A stretch of 64,000 nt of DNA from HXMU1420-13 sp024742815 (GCA_024742815.1 JANSXX010000002.1:474742-538741); one strand, 5' to 3'; shown: positions 38,363-47,289, numbered from the stretch's first letter. Numbers and translations are program-made. Notes: a model not told the origin generated them from the letters alone.

Positions 38363-39853
38363 ATGGCAGAGATCAAAAAAATTCTAGTGGCAAATCGCGG
38401 TGAAATCGCCGTTCGGGTTATTCATACATGTAAAGAATTGGGGATACAATCGGTGGCTTTATATTCACGTCCCGATAAGTATTCACCTCATGTTCAATTG
38501 GCAGACGAATCGGTTTTTATTGGGGAAGCGGCTTCTTCAGAAAGCTATTTGGTGATGGACAAAATCATCGATGCTTGTAAACAAACAGGTGCAGATGCAG
38601 TGCACCCCGGTTATGGTTTTTTGAGCGAGAACTCAGCATTTGCTGAGCGTTGCCAACAAGAAGGAATCATATTTATTGGTCCGGGCTCAAAAGCCATAGA
38701 ACTAATGGGAGACAAAACCTCAGCTAGAGAATTGATGGCTGAGCATAATATTCCAACACCTCCCGGTTTAAAAAGTACGCTTGAAAGTATAGAAGAAGCA
38801 CGTGAAGTTGCCGAGGATATCGGATTTCCTATTCTGATCAAAGCATCCGCCGGTGGTGGGGGAAAAGGAATGCGCATTGTACATAAACCTGAAGAATTCG
38901 AAGCGAGTATTAAAGCAGCTAAAAATGAAGCTCGCAATGCCTTTGGTGATGATCGAGTGTACATCGAAAAATATTTGGAAGAACCACGTCATATCGAATT
39001 TCAAATCATGGCAGATACGCATGGAAATACCGTACATGTTTACGATCGTGAGTGTTCCATCCAACGGCGACATCAAAAAGTAATTGAGGAAGCTCCAAGT
39101 GCTTTGCTCGATGATGAATTGCGAGCTAAGATGGCTAAAACGGCGATTGCCGCAGCAGAAGCCTGCGATTATGTAGGTGCCGGAACCATCGAATTTTTGG
39201 TAGATAAGCACAAGAACTATTACTTCTTGGAAATGAATACTCGCCTTCAGGTAGAGCATCCTGTTACCGAAATGATTTCAGGCATCGATTTGGTGGCCGC
39301 ACAAATTGCGGTTGCAGAAGGTAAGAAACTGCCATTTACTCAAGATGACGTGCAAAAGAAAGGTTGGGCTATCGAATGTAGAATCTATGCCGAAGATCCT
39401 GATAATAATTTCTTGCCTAGCACGGGTACACTTATCAAGCATCGCATTCCAACCGGAACAGGCGTTCGGGTAGATGCAGGTATTGAAGAAGGACAAGCAG
39501 TGAGCATTAACTACGATCCGATGATCTCCAAACTTACCGTTTACGGCACCGATAGAGAGGATGCTCGTAAAAAAATGCTTCGAGCGTTGGATGAATATGA
39601 AATTGTTGGATGCAGAACCACAATCCCTTTTTGTACCTATACCTTAGAGCATGAAGCATTTATAAGCGGTAAATATGATACTCATTTTGTGCAGGATCAT
39701 TTTGAGGTAAGTAAACTCTTCAAAAAACATGACGACGAGGTTGTTGCTTTAGCCGCAGCATTGTTAGTTTCAGAAACAGAGAATGAACTAACCACACCGC
39801 TAGAGGCTGCTGCAACAGAATCATCCGACTGGTGGAACCACCGAAGAGACTAA
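38363..39853 (+). CDS. accC: Biotin carboxylase subunit (acetyl-/propionyl-CoA carboxylase)
   Basis: This 496-residue ATP-grasp enzyme carboxylates biotin on a separate carrier protein. It shows KILVANRGEIAVRVI, the glycine-rich KASAGGGGKGMRIV loop, the bicarbonate/biotin site SIQRRHQKVIEEAPS and EMNTRLQVEHPVTE. Compared with E. coli AccC (about 450) it has a roughly 45-residue C-terminal extension (VVALAAALLVSE...WWNHRRD) resembling stand-alone biotin carboxylases of propionyl- or methylcrotonyl-type complexes. No biotin carrier or carboxyltransferase gene is adjacent, so it may serve acetyl-CoA, propionyl-CoA or both. murQ follows after 4 bp. Confidence 0.92.
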   Translation: MAEIKKILVANRGEIAVRVIHTCKELGIQSVALYSRPDKYSPHVQLADESVFIGEAASSESYLVMDKIIDACKQTGADAVHPGYGFLSENSAFAERCQQEGIIFIGPGSKAIELMGDKTSARELMAEHNIPTPPGLKSTLESIEEAREVAEDIGFPILIKASAGGGGKGMRIVHKPEEFEASIKAAKNEARNAFGDDRVYIEKYLEEPRHIEFQIMADTHGNTVHVYDRECSIQRRHQKVIEEAPSALLDDELRAKMAKTAIAAAEACDYVGAGTIEFLVDKHKNYYFLEMNTRLQVEHPVTEMISGIDLVAAQIAVAEGKKLPFTQDDVQKKGWAIECRIYAEDPDNNFLPSTGTLIKHRIPTGTGVRVDAGIEEGQAVSINYDPMISKLTVYGTDREDARKKMLRALDEYEIVGCRTTIPFCTYTLEHEAFISGKYDTHFVQDHFEVSKLFKKHDDEVVALAAALLVSETENELTTPLEAAATESSDWWNHRRD

Positions 39854-39857
39854 TTAC

Positions 39858-40769
39858 ATGTCAGAACAACTATTTGATCAACTAAAAGCACTTGATACCG
39901 AACAACGCAATCCTGACACCATGGAGATTGATGTAGCATCGGCAGAAGAAATTGTCGAACTCATCAATCAAGAAGACAAAAAAGTTGCAGAGTTTGTAGC
40001 TCAAAAAAATAAGGAAATTGCACAGGCAGTCGAGTTAGTGAGTCAGGCTTTTTCTGTAGGTGGTAGATTACTGTATTTCGGAGCGGGTACAAGTGGTAGG
40101 TTGGGCGTGTTAGATGCTGCTGAATGTCCACCCACTTTTGGAAGCCACCCCGAACAAGTACAAGGCTTTATTGCAGGGGGAGAAGCCGCAATGTTTGTTG
40201 CACAAGAAGGTGCTGAGGATTCGGAAGAATTAGGACGTGAAGAAATCACGAATCAAAAAATTACTCAACTAGATGTTGTTTGTGGTATTGCAGCGAGTGG
40301 ACGCACGCCTTATGTAGTAGGATTGCTAAAAGAAGCGAAAGAGCAAGGAATTCCATCCATTTTAGTAACTACCGTTTCGGCCGATCAATTACCTTTTAAA
40401 GCAGATATTACTATTGATGTACCCGTTGGCCCCGAAGTAATTATGGGAAGCACCCGAATGAAAAGCGGAACTGCGCAAAAGATGGTACTGAATATGATTA
40501 GCACTGGTGCTATGATTCGGCAAGGCAAAGTGTACGAAAATGTGATGGTAGATTTAATGCTGACCAATAAAAAGCTTGTGGAACGCGCTAAACGAATTAT
40601 ACTAACTTTTGCTGATGTTAATTACGAAGAAGCCGGAAAGCTTTTAGAACAAGCCGGTGGACATGTAAAAACCGCCTTAGTTATGGGGCTAAAAAATATT
40701 TCAAAACAAGAAGCACAGGAATTACTTCGAAATAATGGCGGATTCATTCGTAAAGCGCTCGAGCAGTAA
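39858..40769 (+). CDS. murQ: N-acetylmuramic acid 6-phosphate etherase
   Basis: This 303-residue SIS-domain enzyme cleaves the lactyl ether of MurNAc-6-phosphate to GlcNAc-6-phosphate and lactate, in cell-wall sugar recycling. Conserved stretches include YFGAGTSGRLGVLDAAECPP, the catalytic-region AGGEAAMFVAQEGAEDS, GIAASGRTPYVVG and MGSTRMKSGTAQKMVLNMIST. The length is normal. It starts 4 bp after the biotin carboxylase gene and ends 6 bp before plsC, so they are likely co-transcribed although their pathways differ. Confidence 0.96.
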   Translation: MSEQLFDQLKALDTEQRNPDTMEIDVASAEEIVELINQEDKKVAEFVAQKNKEIAQAVELVSQAFSVGGRLLYFGAGTSGRLGVLDAAECPPTFGSHPEQVQGFIAGGEAAMFVAQEGAEDSEELGREEITNQKITQLDVVCGIAASGRTPYVVGLLKEAKEQGIPSILVTTVSADQLPFKADITIDVPVGPEVIMGSTRMKSGTAQKMVLNMISTGAMIRQGKVYENVMVDLMLTNKKLVERAKRIILTFADVNYEEAGKLLEQAGGHVKTALVMGLKNISKQEAQELLRNNGGFIRKALEQ

Positions 40770-40775
40770 GTAATT

Positions 40776-41504
40776 ATGATAAGGACGATATTTAGTATTT
40801 ACGTATGGTTATACTATTCCATACTATTTTTGGTGTTTTTCATTCTTATATCAATTGTATTTGTGCTCACCCTTCCTTTTGATCGGTACAATAAAATCAC
40901 AAACCGGATGCTGGCATTTATGGCTTGGCTGATGATGCGTCCGACTCCATCTTGGCGCATACATATAGAAGGAGAAGAAAAGTACGATGCTTCCAAGCCA
41001 ACTATATTTATTGCGAATCATCAGAGTTTCATGGACATCCCACTGGCATTTCAGCTAAAATGGAAAATGAAATGGGTGGTTAAACATAGCATGACATACA
41101 TCCCGGTAATGGGGTGGATGGTAAAGCTAACGGGACACCTAACAATCAATCGATCAAGTAAATCGGCATTAAAAAAACTTTCGAAACTCGTTCAACCTTT
41201 AAAGGATTTGGTCCCGGTAATGATTTTTCCGGAGGGAACGAGATCTTTAGATGGAAAAGTTAAATCCTTTAAGAATGGAGCCTTTTTGCTGGCTAAAGAA
41301 CATGGTTTTATTATACAGCCGATTGTAATAGATGGAGCGTATTCTGCGTTGGCATCAGGGTCCAAGCTTTTTAATACCAAAGCAAATTTCAAACTTAAAG
41401 TGTTGGATAGTATCGATCCCGATGCATTTGATTCAATGACTGCGTTACGCGATCATGCTCGGGAGGTTATTATCTCGGCGCATGAACAGCTCAAAGATTC
41501 TTGA
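40776..41504 (+). CDS. plsC: 1-acyl-sn-glycerol-3-phosphate acyltransferase
   Basis: The 242-residue product has an N-terminal membrane helix (about residues 5-32) and the acyltransferase motifs NHQSFMDIP (catalytic HxxxxD) and FPEGTRS. It acylates lysophosphatidate to phosphatidate on the inner membrane. Its TGA overlaps the TTG start of the next gene by 4 bp. Confidence 0.92.
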   Translation: MIRTIFSIYVWLYYSILFLVFFILISIVFVLTLPFDRYNKITNRMLAFMAWLMMRPTPSWRIHIEGEEKYDASKPTIFIANHQSFMDIPLAFQLKWKMKWVVKHSMTYIPVMGWMVKLTGHLTINRSSKSALKKLSKLVQPLKDLVPVMIFPEGTRSLDGKVKSFKNGAFLLAKEHGFIIQPIVIDGAYSALASGSKLFNTKANFKLKVLDSIDPDAFDSMTALRDHAREVIISAHEQLKDS

Positions 41505-42181
41505 ACGAATTTAACTATCAGCAATTTTTGTCCAATGTACACTATCACCATCGCGTGATGGGAGCGTTGATAGTTTCACTGTTAATATTGATTGCTGTTT
41601 TCAAATTCTGGCCCGAACAAGAGCGAAAAGTCAACGTTTTTATTTTTCCTGAGGATGAAGTGCTTTTTGTAGAAGAAATGGTAATCACAAAACAAGCCAA
41701 TGCACCTGCATCGCCGCCAAGACCTCAAGTACCTATTCCTGTTCCGAACGACGTTGTGATCGAAGAAGAAATTGAATTTCCGGAATTTGATACAATGATT
41801 TTTCTCGATTCGCTTAGCATAGCTGAAACAACCGGACAGACAGGAAATGAAAACAGAATTTCCGGTAACCCGGATCGTCCACCCAGAATTTCCCGAATTG
41901 TTGAGCCAACACTATCTGAAGAAGCAACCAAATCGGAGTTAAAAAGCATGATTTTGGTAAATTTTACGGTGAATAGCAATGGCACTGTTCGGGAAGCCTA
42001 CATTGCCGAAATTCGAAAATATAAAGGCAACTCTGATGAATATGAGGTTGTGCAGGATTTAGGATTTGGTATTATTCAGGATGTGTTGGAAGCAGCATAT
42101 AAGTGGCGATTTCGTCCTGCAACTGAAAATGGAGAAAGGGTAGGGGCTTATATCCAAGAAGCGTTTTTAATTGGTTTTTAA
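41501..42181 (+). CDS. TonB-like energy transducer
   Basis: The 226-residue product has a single N-terminal transmembrane helix (MGALIVSLLILIAVFKFW), a Pro-rich periplasmic linker (APASPPRPQVPIPVP) and a C-terminal TonB_C domain (ILVNFTVNSNGTVREAYIAE... YKWRFRPATENGERV). It would link the ExbB/ExbD proton channel to outer-membrane transporters; no exbBD is in the window. TTG 41501 overlaps the plsC stop and is the only start upstream of the helix with this coupling. The tRNA-Ser gene follows 48 bp later. Confidence 0.87.
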   Translation: MNEFNYQQFLSNVHYHHRVMGALIVSLLILIAVFKFWPEQERKVNVFIFPEDEVLFVEEMVITKQANAPASPPRPQVPIPVPNDVVIEEEIEFPEFDTMIFLDSLSIAETTGQTGNENRISGNPDRPPRISRIVEPTLSEEATKSELKSMILVNFTVNSNGTVREAYIAEIRKYKGNSDEYEVVQDLGFGIIQDVLEAAYKWRFRPATENGERVGAYIQEAFLIGF

Positions 42182-42229
42182 CATTGCGATGGGAAGCAAT
42201 TAATTCTATCTTAGCGCCCTTGCAATTTT

Positions 42230-42318
42230 GGAGAGGTGCCAGAGCGGTCGAATGGGCTCGCCTGGAAAGCGAGTGTGCCGCCAACGCGGTACCGAGGGTT
42301 CGAATCCCTCCCTCTCCG
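42230..42318 (+). tRNA. tRNA-Ser (anticodon GGA)
   Basis: The acceptor stem GGAGAGG (42230-42236) pairs with CCTCTCC (42311-42317) and is followed by discriminator G. The anticodon stem CTCGC/GCGAG encloses the loop CTGGAAA with anticodon GGA, reading UCC/UCU. A long variable arm typical of serine tRNAs and a T-arm GAGGG-TTCGAAT-CCCTC are present. CCA is not encoded (GCA follows). Confidence 0.96.
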
Positions 42319-42329
42319 CATAAAAATGA

Positions 42330-42363
42330 AAGTCTTCTGCTGAAAAGTGGAAGACTTTTTTAT
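42330..42363 (+). terminator. tRNA-Ser terminator
   Basis: AAGTCTTC (42330-42337) and GAAGACTT (42350-42357) pair around a 12-base loop, followed by T residues. The same hairpin recurs with small changes after each of the two downstream tRNA-end copies. Confidence 0.85.
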
Positions 42364-42371
42364 TTTATGTG

Positions 42372-42617
42372 ATGGGGTATTTCGCATACATATTGAAAAG
42401 TGATTACGACGGTAGTTATTACTTCGGAAGCGGGCAGGATGTATTAAAACGGATTAAGCAACACAATAGAGGTAAATCAAGATATACAAAAGGCAAGAGA
42501 CCGTGGAAATTTCACTATAGTGAAGAATATCCTACTCGCGCTGAAGCAATGGAGAGGGAGCGATTCTTTAAAACCATTGATGGATATAATTATCTCAAAG
42601 GGAAAGGAATAATATAA
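42372..42617 (+). CDS. GIY-YIG domain nuclease
   Basis: This 81-residue protein is a minimal GIY-YIG nuclease: FAYILKSDYDGSYYFGSG (the GIY...YIG strands), the catalytic-Arg region VLKRIKQHNRGKSRYTKGKRPW, and the Glu in EAMERERFFKTIDGY. Such UvrC-like single-domain proteins are frequent in FCB genomes and resemble homing-type endonucleases. The gene sits exactly between the intact tRNA-Ser with its terminator and the first altered copy of the tRNA 3' end, which begins right after its stop codon, suggesting that gene and copy moved together. A GTG 3 bp upstream is an alternative start. Confidence 0.88.
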   Translation: MGYFAYILKSDYDGSYYFGSGQDVLKRIKQHNRGKSRYTKGKRPWKFHYSEEYPTRAEAMERERFFKTIDGYNYLKGKGII

Positions 42618-42618
42618 A

Positions 42619-42723
42619 CCAACGCAGTACCGAGGGTTCTGCCATTGGCATCCCTATGGGAGAATCCCTCCCTCTCCGCCATATTTCGAAAGTCTTTTGC
42701 TGAAAAGCGGAAGACTTTTTTTT
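42619..42723 (+). repeat. Altered copy 1 of the tRNA-Ser 3' end plus terminator
   Basis: Positions 42619-42639 match tRNA positions 42281-42301 at 20 of 21 bases (variable arm through T-loop TTC). A 22-base insert (42640-42661) then interrupts the T-loop; after it, GAATCCCTCCCTCTCCG resumes the tRNA exactly, followed by the tRNA terminator hairpin. The copy starts two bases after the GIY-YIG stop codon. Confidence 0.88.
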
Positions 42724-42736
42724 GGGATCAGTTATT

Positions 42737-42832
42737 CGATCCAACGCAGAGCATTGGATCGAGTGATAAATCAGTGAATTATTTATTCACATAATCATCC
42801 GATTACAAAGTCATTCCTGCGAAGGCAGGAAT
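42737..42832. repeat. Cluster of three palindromes
   Basis: Three perfect hairpins lie in a row: CGATCCAA/TTGGATCG (42737-42761, nine-base loop), GTGAAT/ATTCAC (42774-42790, five-base loop) and ATTCCTGC/GCAGGAAT (42813-42832, loop GAAG). The last has the form of REP-like elements scattered in many bacterial genomes. None has a T-run. Confidence 0.75.
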
Positions 42833-42956
42833 CTATGGTTTTGATTGTGACGAAGCTTAATTCACAGTCAAATTGTTTTAGAATGCCACTTTTAATGCTT
42901 TCCAAAAAGCTCTGTACTGAAAATATCACTAGTAATATGACAGTGAAGTTTACACT

Positions 42957-43061
42957 GTACCGAGGGTTCTTCCGAAGGCATCCTTATGGGAGAATTCCAC
43001 CGTCTCCGCATTTTAAAAAATGAAAGTCTTTTGCTGAAAAGCTGAAGACTTTTTTATTTTA
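42957..43061 (+). repeat. Altered copy 2 of the tRNA-Ser 3' end plus terminator
   Basis: TGTACCGAGGGTTC is followed by a 22-base insert related to that of copy 1 (both end GGCATCC-TATGGGA), then GAATTCCACCGTCTCCGCA and the terminator hairpin. Substitutions in the acceptor part show that it is older or less constrained than copy 1. Confidence 0.82.
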
Positions 43062-43083
43062 TGGGATTGGTTAATTAGTTTTT

Positions 43084-43108
43084 CGATCCAACGCAGAGCA
43101 TTGGATCG
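43084..43108. repeat. Second copy of the CGATCCAA palindrome
   Basis: The 25-base hairpin of 42737-42761, including its loop CGCAGAGCA and the trailing AGTGATAAAT, recurs exactly after copy 2 of the tRNA end. So the whole unit (tRNA end, terminator, palindrome) has been duplicated with a period of about 345 bp. Confidence 0.85.
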
Positions 43109-43395
43109 AGTGATAAATATCATTTGTCACTTTGTTCCTTTGTCCCTCAGTGCCTCTGATCCTTCTTCAGATTTTATCAATCAAGGAACCTTTTACCCCC
43201 TCAATATTATAAAGCTGTCAATTCAATAATCTATGGTAGAATTTTGGCATATTATTTCTACTTTTAGTCAATGAAACATTATGTTGGTTTTAATCAAGTT
43301 CAGGGGTACACCAATTCCAAAAAAATGTGGATGGGTACTTCTCAAAATGGTTCGGCCATATTTTCAAATCTACAATATCAATAAACCTATAACAG
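43109..43395. other. Intergenic region before the lipoprotein gene
   Basis: AT-rich DNA without a gene, RNA or repeat that I can support. It probably contains the promoter of the 43396 operon, but no clear element stands out. Confidence 0.4.
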
Positions 43396-45717
43396 ATGCG
43401 TAATTTTAAGCTGTTACTAGTCGGGGTTTTTTCCACCGTTCTGATTTCCAATTGTGATATCAGTACGCCCGGAAAGCCTGACTTTACTACATCTCATAGC
43501 GTTGAAGCACCACTATTGCTCAATAAAACGCTGCAATTTTTAGGTGGAGGAGAGGGAGCGCCCGAAGCTTTACTCGACACTACCAAAAGCGATTTTGATT
43601 CACTTTTCACTGTTACAGATGGTGGAATTGATGACGGATTAATTACACTTTCACGAACCGAAGAATTCGATTTTGGCGACTTAAACGACGCTATCCCTGA
43701 AATTGGGATCGATCCAACCTCGTTTAATTCTCAGGTTGGTGAAATTGAAATCGGAAGTTTCTCTAGTGGCAATGGCGACCTTGGTTCTGTAGATATTGAG
43801 GAAGTTACCGGGAGCGACCCAAATATTGTACCAGCAGGAACACCAATTCCGGCCGGTGATAACTCCGCGAATCCTGTTCAAATTAATATCGGTGCCAACA
43901 CCGACTTCTTTGTTAGCGCAACAATCAAACGGGGGAGCATCGATATTCAGGTTACCAACAATCTTGGGTTTAACTTTAGCGTAGCTCAGGTTCAATTTAT
44001 TGATACCGTTTCTTCAACTCCAATTGGATCTGTGGCCGAATTTAGTAATGCGAATGGCAACCAGTTGATTGATGGAGCCACTGAGATTGCTTCTGTAACC
44101 TTTAGTGATGGAGATGTGCTCCAAAATCTAGGGGTTCAATTAACCATTTTCTGGAACGCATTCACCTTTCCAGCAAACCCTGGTTTACTGGCAGTAAACT
44201 CGGTAGATGGTAATGGTTTAACCGCTTCAGCGGTAGAAGCTGCTGTAACCGAGCAGGATTTCTCAACGGCCAGTGTAACTACGTTTGATGCAACCGAATT
44301 CCAGTTCACATCCGACGATCACTTTGTACAACTTGAGTCTGGCGTAATCGAATTGGGTGAAATCACCAACAGTCTAGATTTGAGCGTAGAAACGCTGATT
44401 ATCTCGTTTCCGGGCATTAGATCAACGGAAAATGAAGCAGATTCTCTTCGCTTAGAATATTCGGGGGCTACTGAAATTTCTAGAAATGGTTCAGCACCGG
44501 CTAGAAATATCGATTTAGCCGGCTACTTTATCTATGCAAATGGCAATCAAATTAATTATAACATCCAGGCTATTACCGAAAATACCCAAAACGCACCGGT
44601 TGGTGATCAAACACGGGTAATCCGTGAGACGGATGAAGTTAGCTCTAGCGTAGCGATCAATAATCTTACTGTTGCTCGTGCTTTTGGTGAGATTCAATCA
44701 CAAACAGTATTGCTCGGTGATGACGATCCGTCAAATGGCTTAACAACCCTAGGTAACGATATTGTTGATGCCTACAACGAAACCGAAGTTTCTCTTACCG
44801 AAATTGATGGTTTGGATGACTTATCCAGCGAAATTGATGGAATTGAGTTTGCCGGTGCCAGCTTAAGTATCGCTTACACCTCGAATATTGGTGTGCCAAC
44901 TACTATTTATGCCGCAATTGTTGGTGTTGATGGAGAAGGGGAAGAGATTTTCTTAACAGGCACAAACGGTTCAGATAAAGTGGTAAGTGCAACCGACCCA
45001 ATCGATGGAATTTATGCAAATGGCGTTCAGCTTCGCGCAGATCAGCTCATTAAATTTCAACTAGATCCTAGTCCTGATGGATCCGTGATAAACTCTTCGG
45101 TAACTTTTGATGATAGTAACACCAACGTACTCGACTTTTTAAACAATTTACCAAGTGAAATTCGCTTCGTGGGTAAATCAGTAATCAACCAATCAAACGG
45201 CGAAGCAACTATAGCTACTCCGCTTGAGTTTGATCCTTCTATTTTAGTTGATCTTCCAATCTACTTTAGTGCCGCGAGTGCATCTTACGAAACTACTGTT
45301 GATGGCTCAGGTTTAGATGGATTACCTAAAGAAGGCGACGACACCGACGTCACAGCAGGTGAGCTGGTAATTACATACGATAATAGTTTACCACTCGGCT
45401 TTATTTTGAATTTTGATTTCCTAGACGATCTTGGAAACTCAATTACAACCGTTCCATTACCTGGAGAAAATCCGGTTCAATTATCAGCTGCTACGGTTGA
45501 TGCAGTTTCGCGTTTTGTAACTGCTTCAGAACCAGGTCAGTTAATCATTGCTTTAAATGATAGTCAATTAGATCAGTTATCGAGAACAGATTCGGTAGCT
45601 ATCAGTGCCACACTTGATACCTTTTCGCAAGAAGCAGTAAAGATTCGGGATACCGACTCTATTACCATCAGCATCAGTGCAAAAGCAAGTGTTCGAACTA
45701 ATGTAGGAGGCAACTAA
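43396..45717 (+). CDS. Large lipoprotein of unknown function
   Basis: The 773-residue product has a lipoprotein signal peptide (MRNFKLLLVGVFSTVLISNCD, lipobox with Cys 20). The mature part is acidic and beta-rich, with repeated Ser/Asp/Gly strands and no enzymatic motif that I recognise. Its stop is one base from the start of an outer-membrane barrel gene, so the two are a unit. Similar lipoprotein-plus-barrel pairs occur in FCB bacteria; a surface or periplasmic partner role is inference. Confidence 0.8.
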   Translation: MRNFKLLLVGVFSTVLISNCDISTPGKPDFTTSHSVEAPLLLNKTLQFLGGGEGAPEALLDTTKSDFDSLFTVTDGGIDDGLITLSRTEEFDFGDLNDAIPEIGIDPTSFNSQVGEIEIGSFSSGNGDLGSVDIEEVTGSDPNIVPAGTPIPAGDNSANPVQINIGANTDFFVSATIKRGSIDIQVTNNLGFNFSVAQVQFIDTVSSTPIGSVAEFSNANGNQLIDGATEIASVTFSDGDVLQNLGVQLTIFWNAFTFPANPGLLAVNSVDGNGLTASAVEAAVTEQDFSTASVTTFDATEFQFTSDDHFVQLESGVIELGEITNSLDLSVETLIISFPGIRSTENEADSLRLEYSGATEISRNGSAPARNIDLAGYFIYANGNQINYNIQAITENTQNAPVGDQTRVIRETDEVSSSVAINNLTVARAFGEIQSQTVLLGDDDPSNGLTTLGNDIVDAYNETEVSLTEIDGLDDLSSEIDGIEFAGASLSIAYTSNIGVPTTIYAAIVGVDGEGEEIFLTGTNGSDKVVSATDPIDGIYANGVQLRADQLIKFQLDPSPDGSVINSSVTFDDSNTNVLDFLNNLPSEIRFVGKSVINQSNGEATIATPLEFDPSILVDLPIYFSAASASYETTVDGSGLDGLPKEGDDTDVTAGELVITYDNSLPLGFILNFDFLDDLGNSITTVPLPGENPVQLSAATVDAVSRFVTASEPGQLIIALNDSQLDQLSRTDSVAISATLDTFSQEAVKIRDTDSITISISAKASVRTNVGGN

Positions 45718-45718
45718 G

Positions 45719-47233
45719 ATGAAAAAGCTAAAATTAATATTTACTGTATTTCTAGCGCTTTCAGCTGCCTCTGTTGTAGCTCAAAGCAGGCACTTTAATT
45801 CTGCAACCATCGGAATGGGTGGGGGCGGAACTGCGTATGTAGACGGATATCATGCGAACTTCTTGAATCCGGCTAACTTAATGATTAACAATACTGGCCG
45901 AAAGCCAAAAAGAACACTTGGTTTACTGGGTGGCGTTGGTTTACGTGCGCGCGGTACGCTGTTAAATCAAGACGTTTATGAGACGTATTTCACGCAAGGA
46001 CTAGTACTCGAAGGTCAAACCCGAGTAGACATGCTAAATGCATGGTTTGGGAGTGATGTAAGTAATACTCGGAATGTGGCTGTAGGATTAAACGTAGTTC
46101 CATTTGGTTTTTCAAACCGTGGCAAAAATACCGCGTTTAGTTTGGCAACTCGTGTTCGAACCATTGAAGAATTCAACGTGAACAAAGGATTTATGGAATT
46201 AGCCTTTTATGGCCTCGATTCAGATCACTTTGCAAATCCTGTTCCTGTTAATTTTTCGAATACGGTACTTGCATACTCTGAAGTTTCGGTAGGTTTTGCG
46301 ATGGAATTACCAATCCCATTAACTGGCTTAATCGAAAAACTGCCATTTATTAATGGAATCAGTATTTATGCTGGTGCTGCACCTAAATATATTATCGGAC
46401 TGCAATCAACCGAACTAGACTTCACGTCAACCTTGCAAGTAACACCTGCTGATCAAAATGGACCGGGAGTTATCACTCACGACTTCAATTACTCAGCATA
46501 TGTCTATGGCGACTTAGCCACTCAAATGTCTGCGTATAGTAGTGCACGTCAATCTGATCCATCTGCAAAGTTTGGAGATTACGTTGATTACGACGGATCT
46601 GACATTGGTACCTTGGGTTCAGGTTTTGGTCTAGACCTTGGTGTAACTGCTGAAATTGATGTTTCATTACCGGCGCTCGGAATTTTAGGTAAGCGTCAGG
46701 TGCTGCGAGTGAGTATGTCTGCCACCGATCTTGGAAGTGTGAGCTACAAAGAAAATCCGCAAGAAATCAACGCTAATTCCATTTTTACTTTTGATGGAGA
46801 TATCGGCGATGATTCTTTTGGTGATTATTTCGATACACTCTCAGATAGCTTGGAAAATGATGTGTATGGTGGATTTGTGGCCAGAGATGCGCCCGAAAGA
46901 AAATACGATCTACCCGGGATGTACAATTTTGGTGTTGCTTTAACACTTGGTAAACTTACTACCACGGTTGATTACGGCGTTGGATTCAACGATTTCGGTA
47001 CAAATACCGACATTAGTTTCTTGACATTAGGTGCCGAGTATCGATTACTTAATTTCATTCCTATTCGTGTAGGAACACGTAGAGGAGGGGATTTCTCAGC
47101 TGCTTATTCAGCAGGGATTGGTTTAGACTTCCGATTCCTAGAGCTTACCTTAGGTGCATCAACTGTTAGTAGCGATGCGGATAAAGGAACATCTCTAGCA
47201 TTTGCATGGAGTGGCTTAGTTCTCCGCTTCTAG
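45719..47233 (+). CDS. Outer-membrane beta-barrel protein (DUF5723/PorV-like)
   Basis: The 504-residue product has a signal peptide (MKKLKLIFTVFLALSAASVVAQ), then ATIGMGGGGTAYVDGYHANFLNPANL, the N-terminal pattern of FCB barrel proteins related to FadL and PorV. Amphipathic beta strands fill the rest, ending in an aromatic residue (AWSGLVLRF), as expected for Bam-inserted barrels. It forms an operon with the preceding lipoprotein. Transport substrate unknown. Confidence 0.82.
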   Translation: MKKLKLIFTVFLALSAASVVAQSRHFNSATIGMGGGGTAYVDGYHANFLNPANLMINNTGRKPKRTLGLLGGVGLRARGTLLNQDVYETYFTQGLVLEGQTRVDMLNAWFGSDVSNTRNVAVGLNVVPFGFSNRGKNTAFSLATRVRTIEEFNVNKGFMELAFYGLDSDHFANPVPVNFSNTVLAYSEVSVGFAMELPIPLTGLIEKLPFINGISIYAGAAPKYIIGLQSTELDFTSTLQVTPADQNGPGVITHDFNYSAYVYGDLATQMSAYSSARQSDPSAKFGDYVDYDGSDIGTLGSGFGLDLGVTAEIDVSLPALGILGKRQVLRVSMSATDLGSVSYKENPQEINANSIFTFDGDIGDDSFGDYFDTLSDSLENDVYGGFVARDAPERKYDLPGMYNFGVALTLGKLTTTVDYGVGFNDFGTNTDISFLTLGAEYRLLNFIPIRVGTRRGGDFSAAYSAGIGLDFRFLELTLGASTVSSDADKGTSLAFAWSGLVLRF

Positions 47234-47256
47234 TAATATTCTAGAACTTATTTTCG

Positions 47257-47289
47257 AAACCCTGTGCTTACGAAGTACAGGGTTTTTTT
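47257..47289 (+). terminator. Rho-independent terminator
   Basis: AAACCCTGT (47257-47265) pairs with ACAGGGTTT (47277-47285), and CTT/AAG extend the stem around ACG; T residues follow. It ends the barrel operon and overlaps the 3' end of the convergent FAD oxidoreductase gene. Confidence 0.85.

Noticed and set aside
42835..43023. A 62-codon frame between the two tRNA-end copies
   Set aside because: It runs through the second tRNA-end repeat and its composition follows the repeat, with no recognisable protein features.
42619..43061. Functional second and third tRNA-Ser genes
   Set aside because: Both copies lack the 5' half and anticodon arm and carry an insert in the T-loop.
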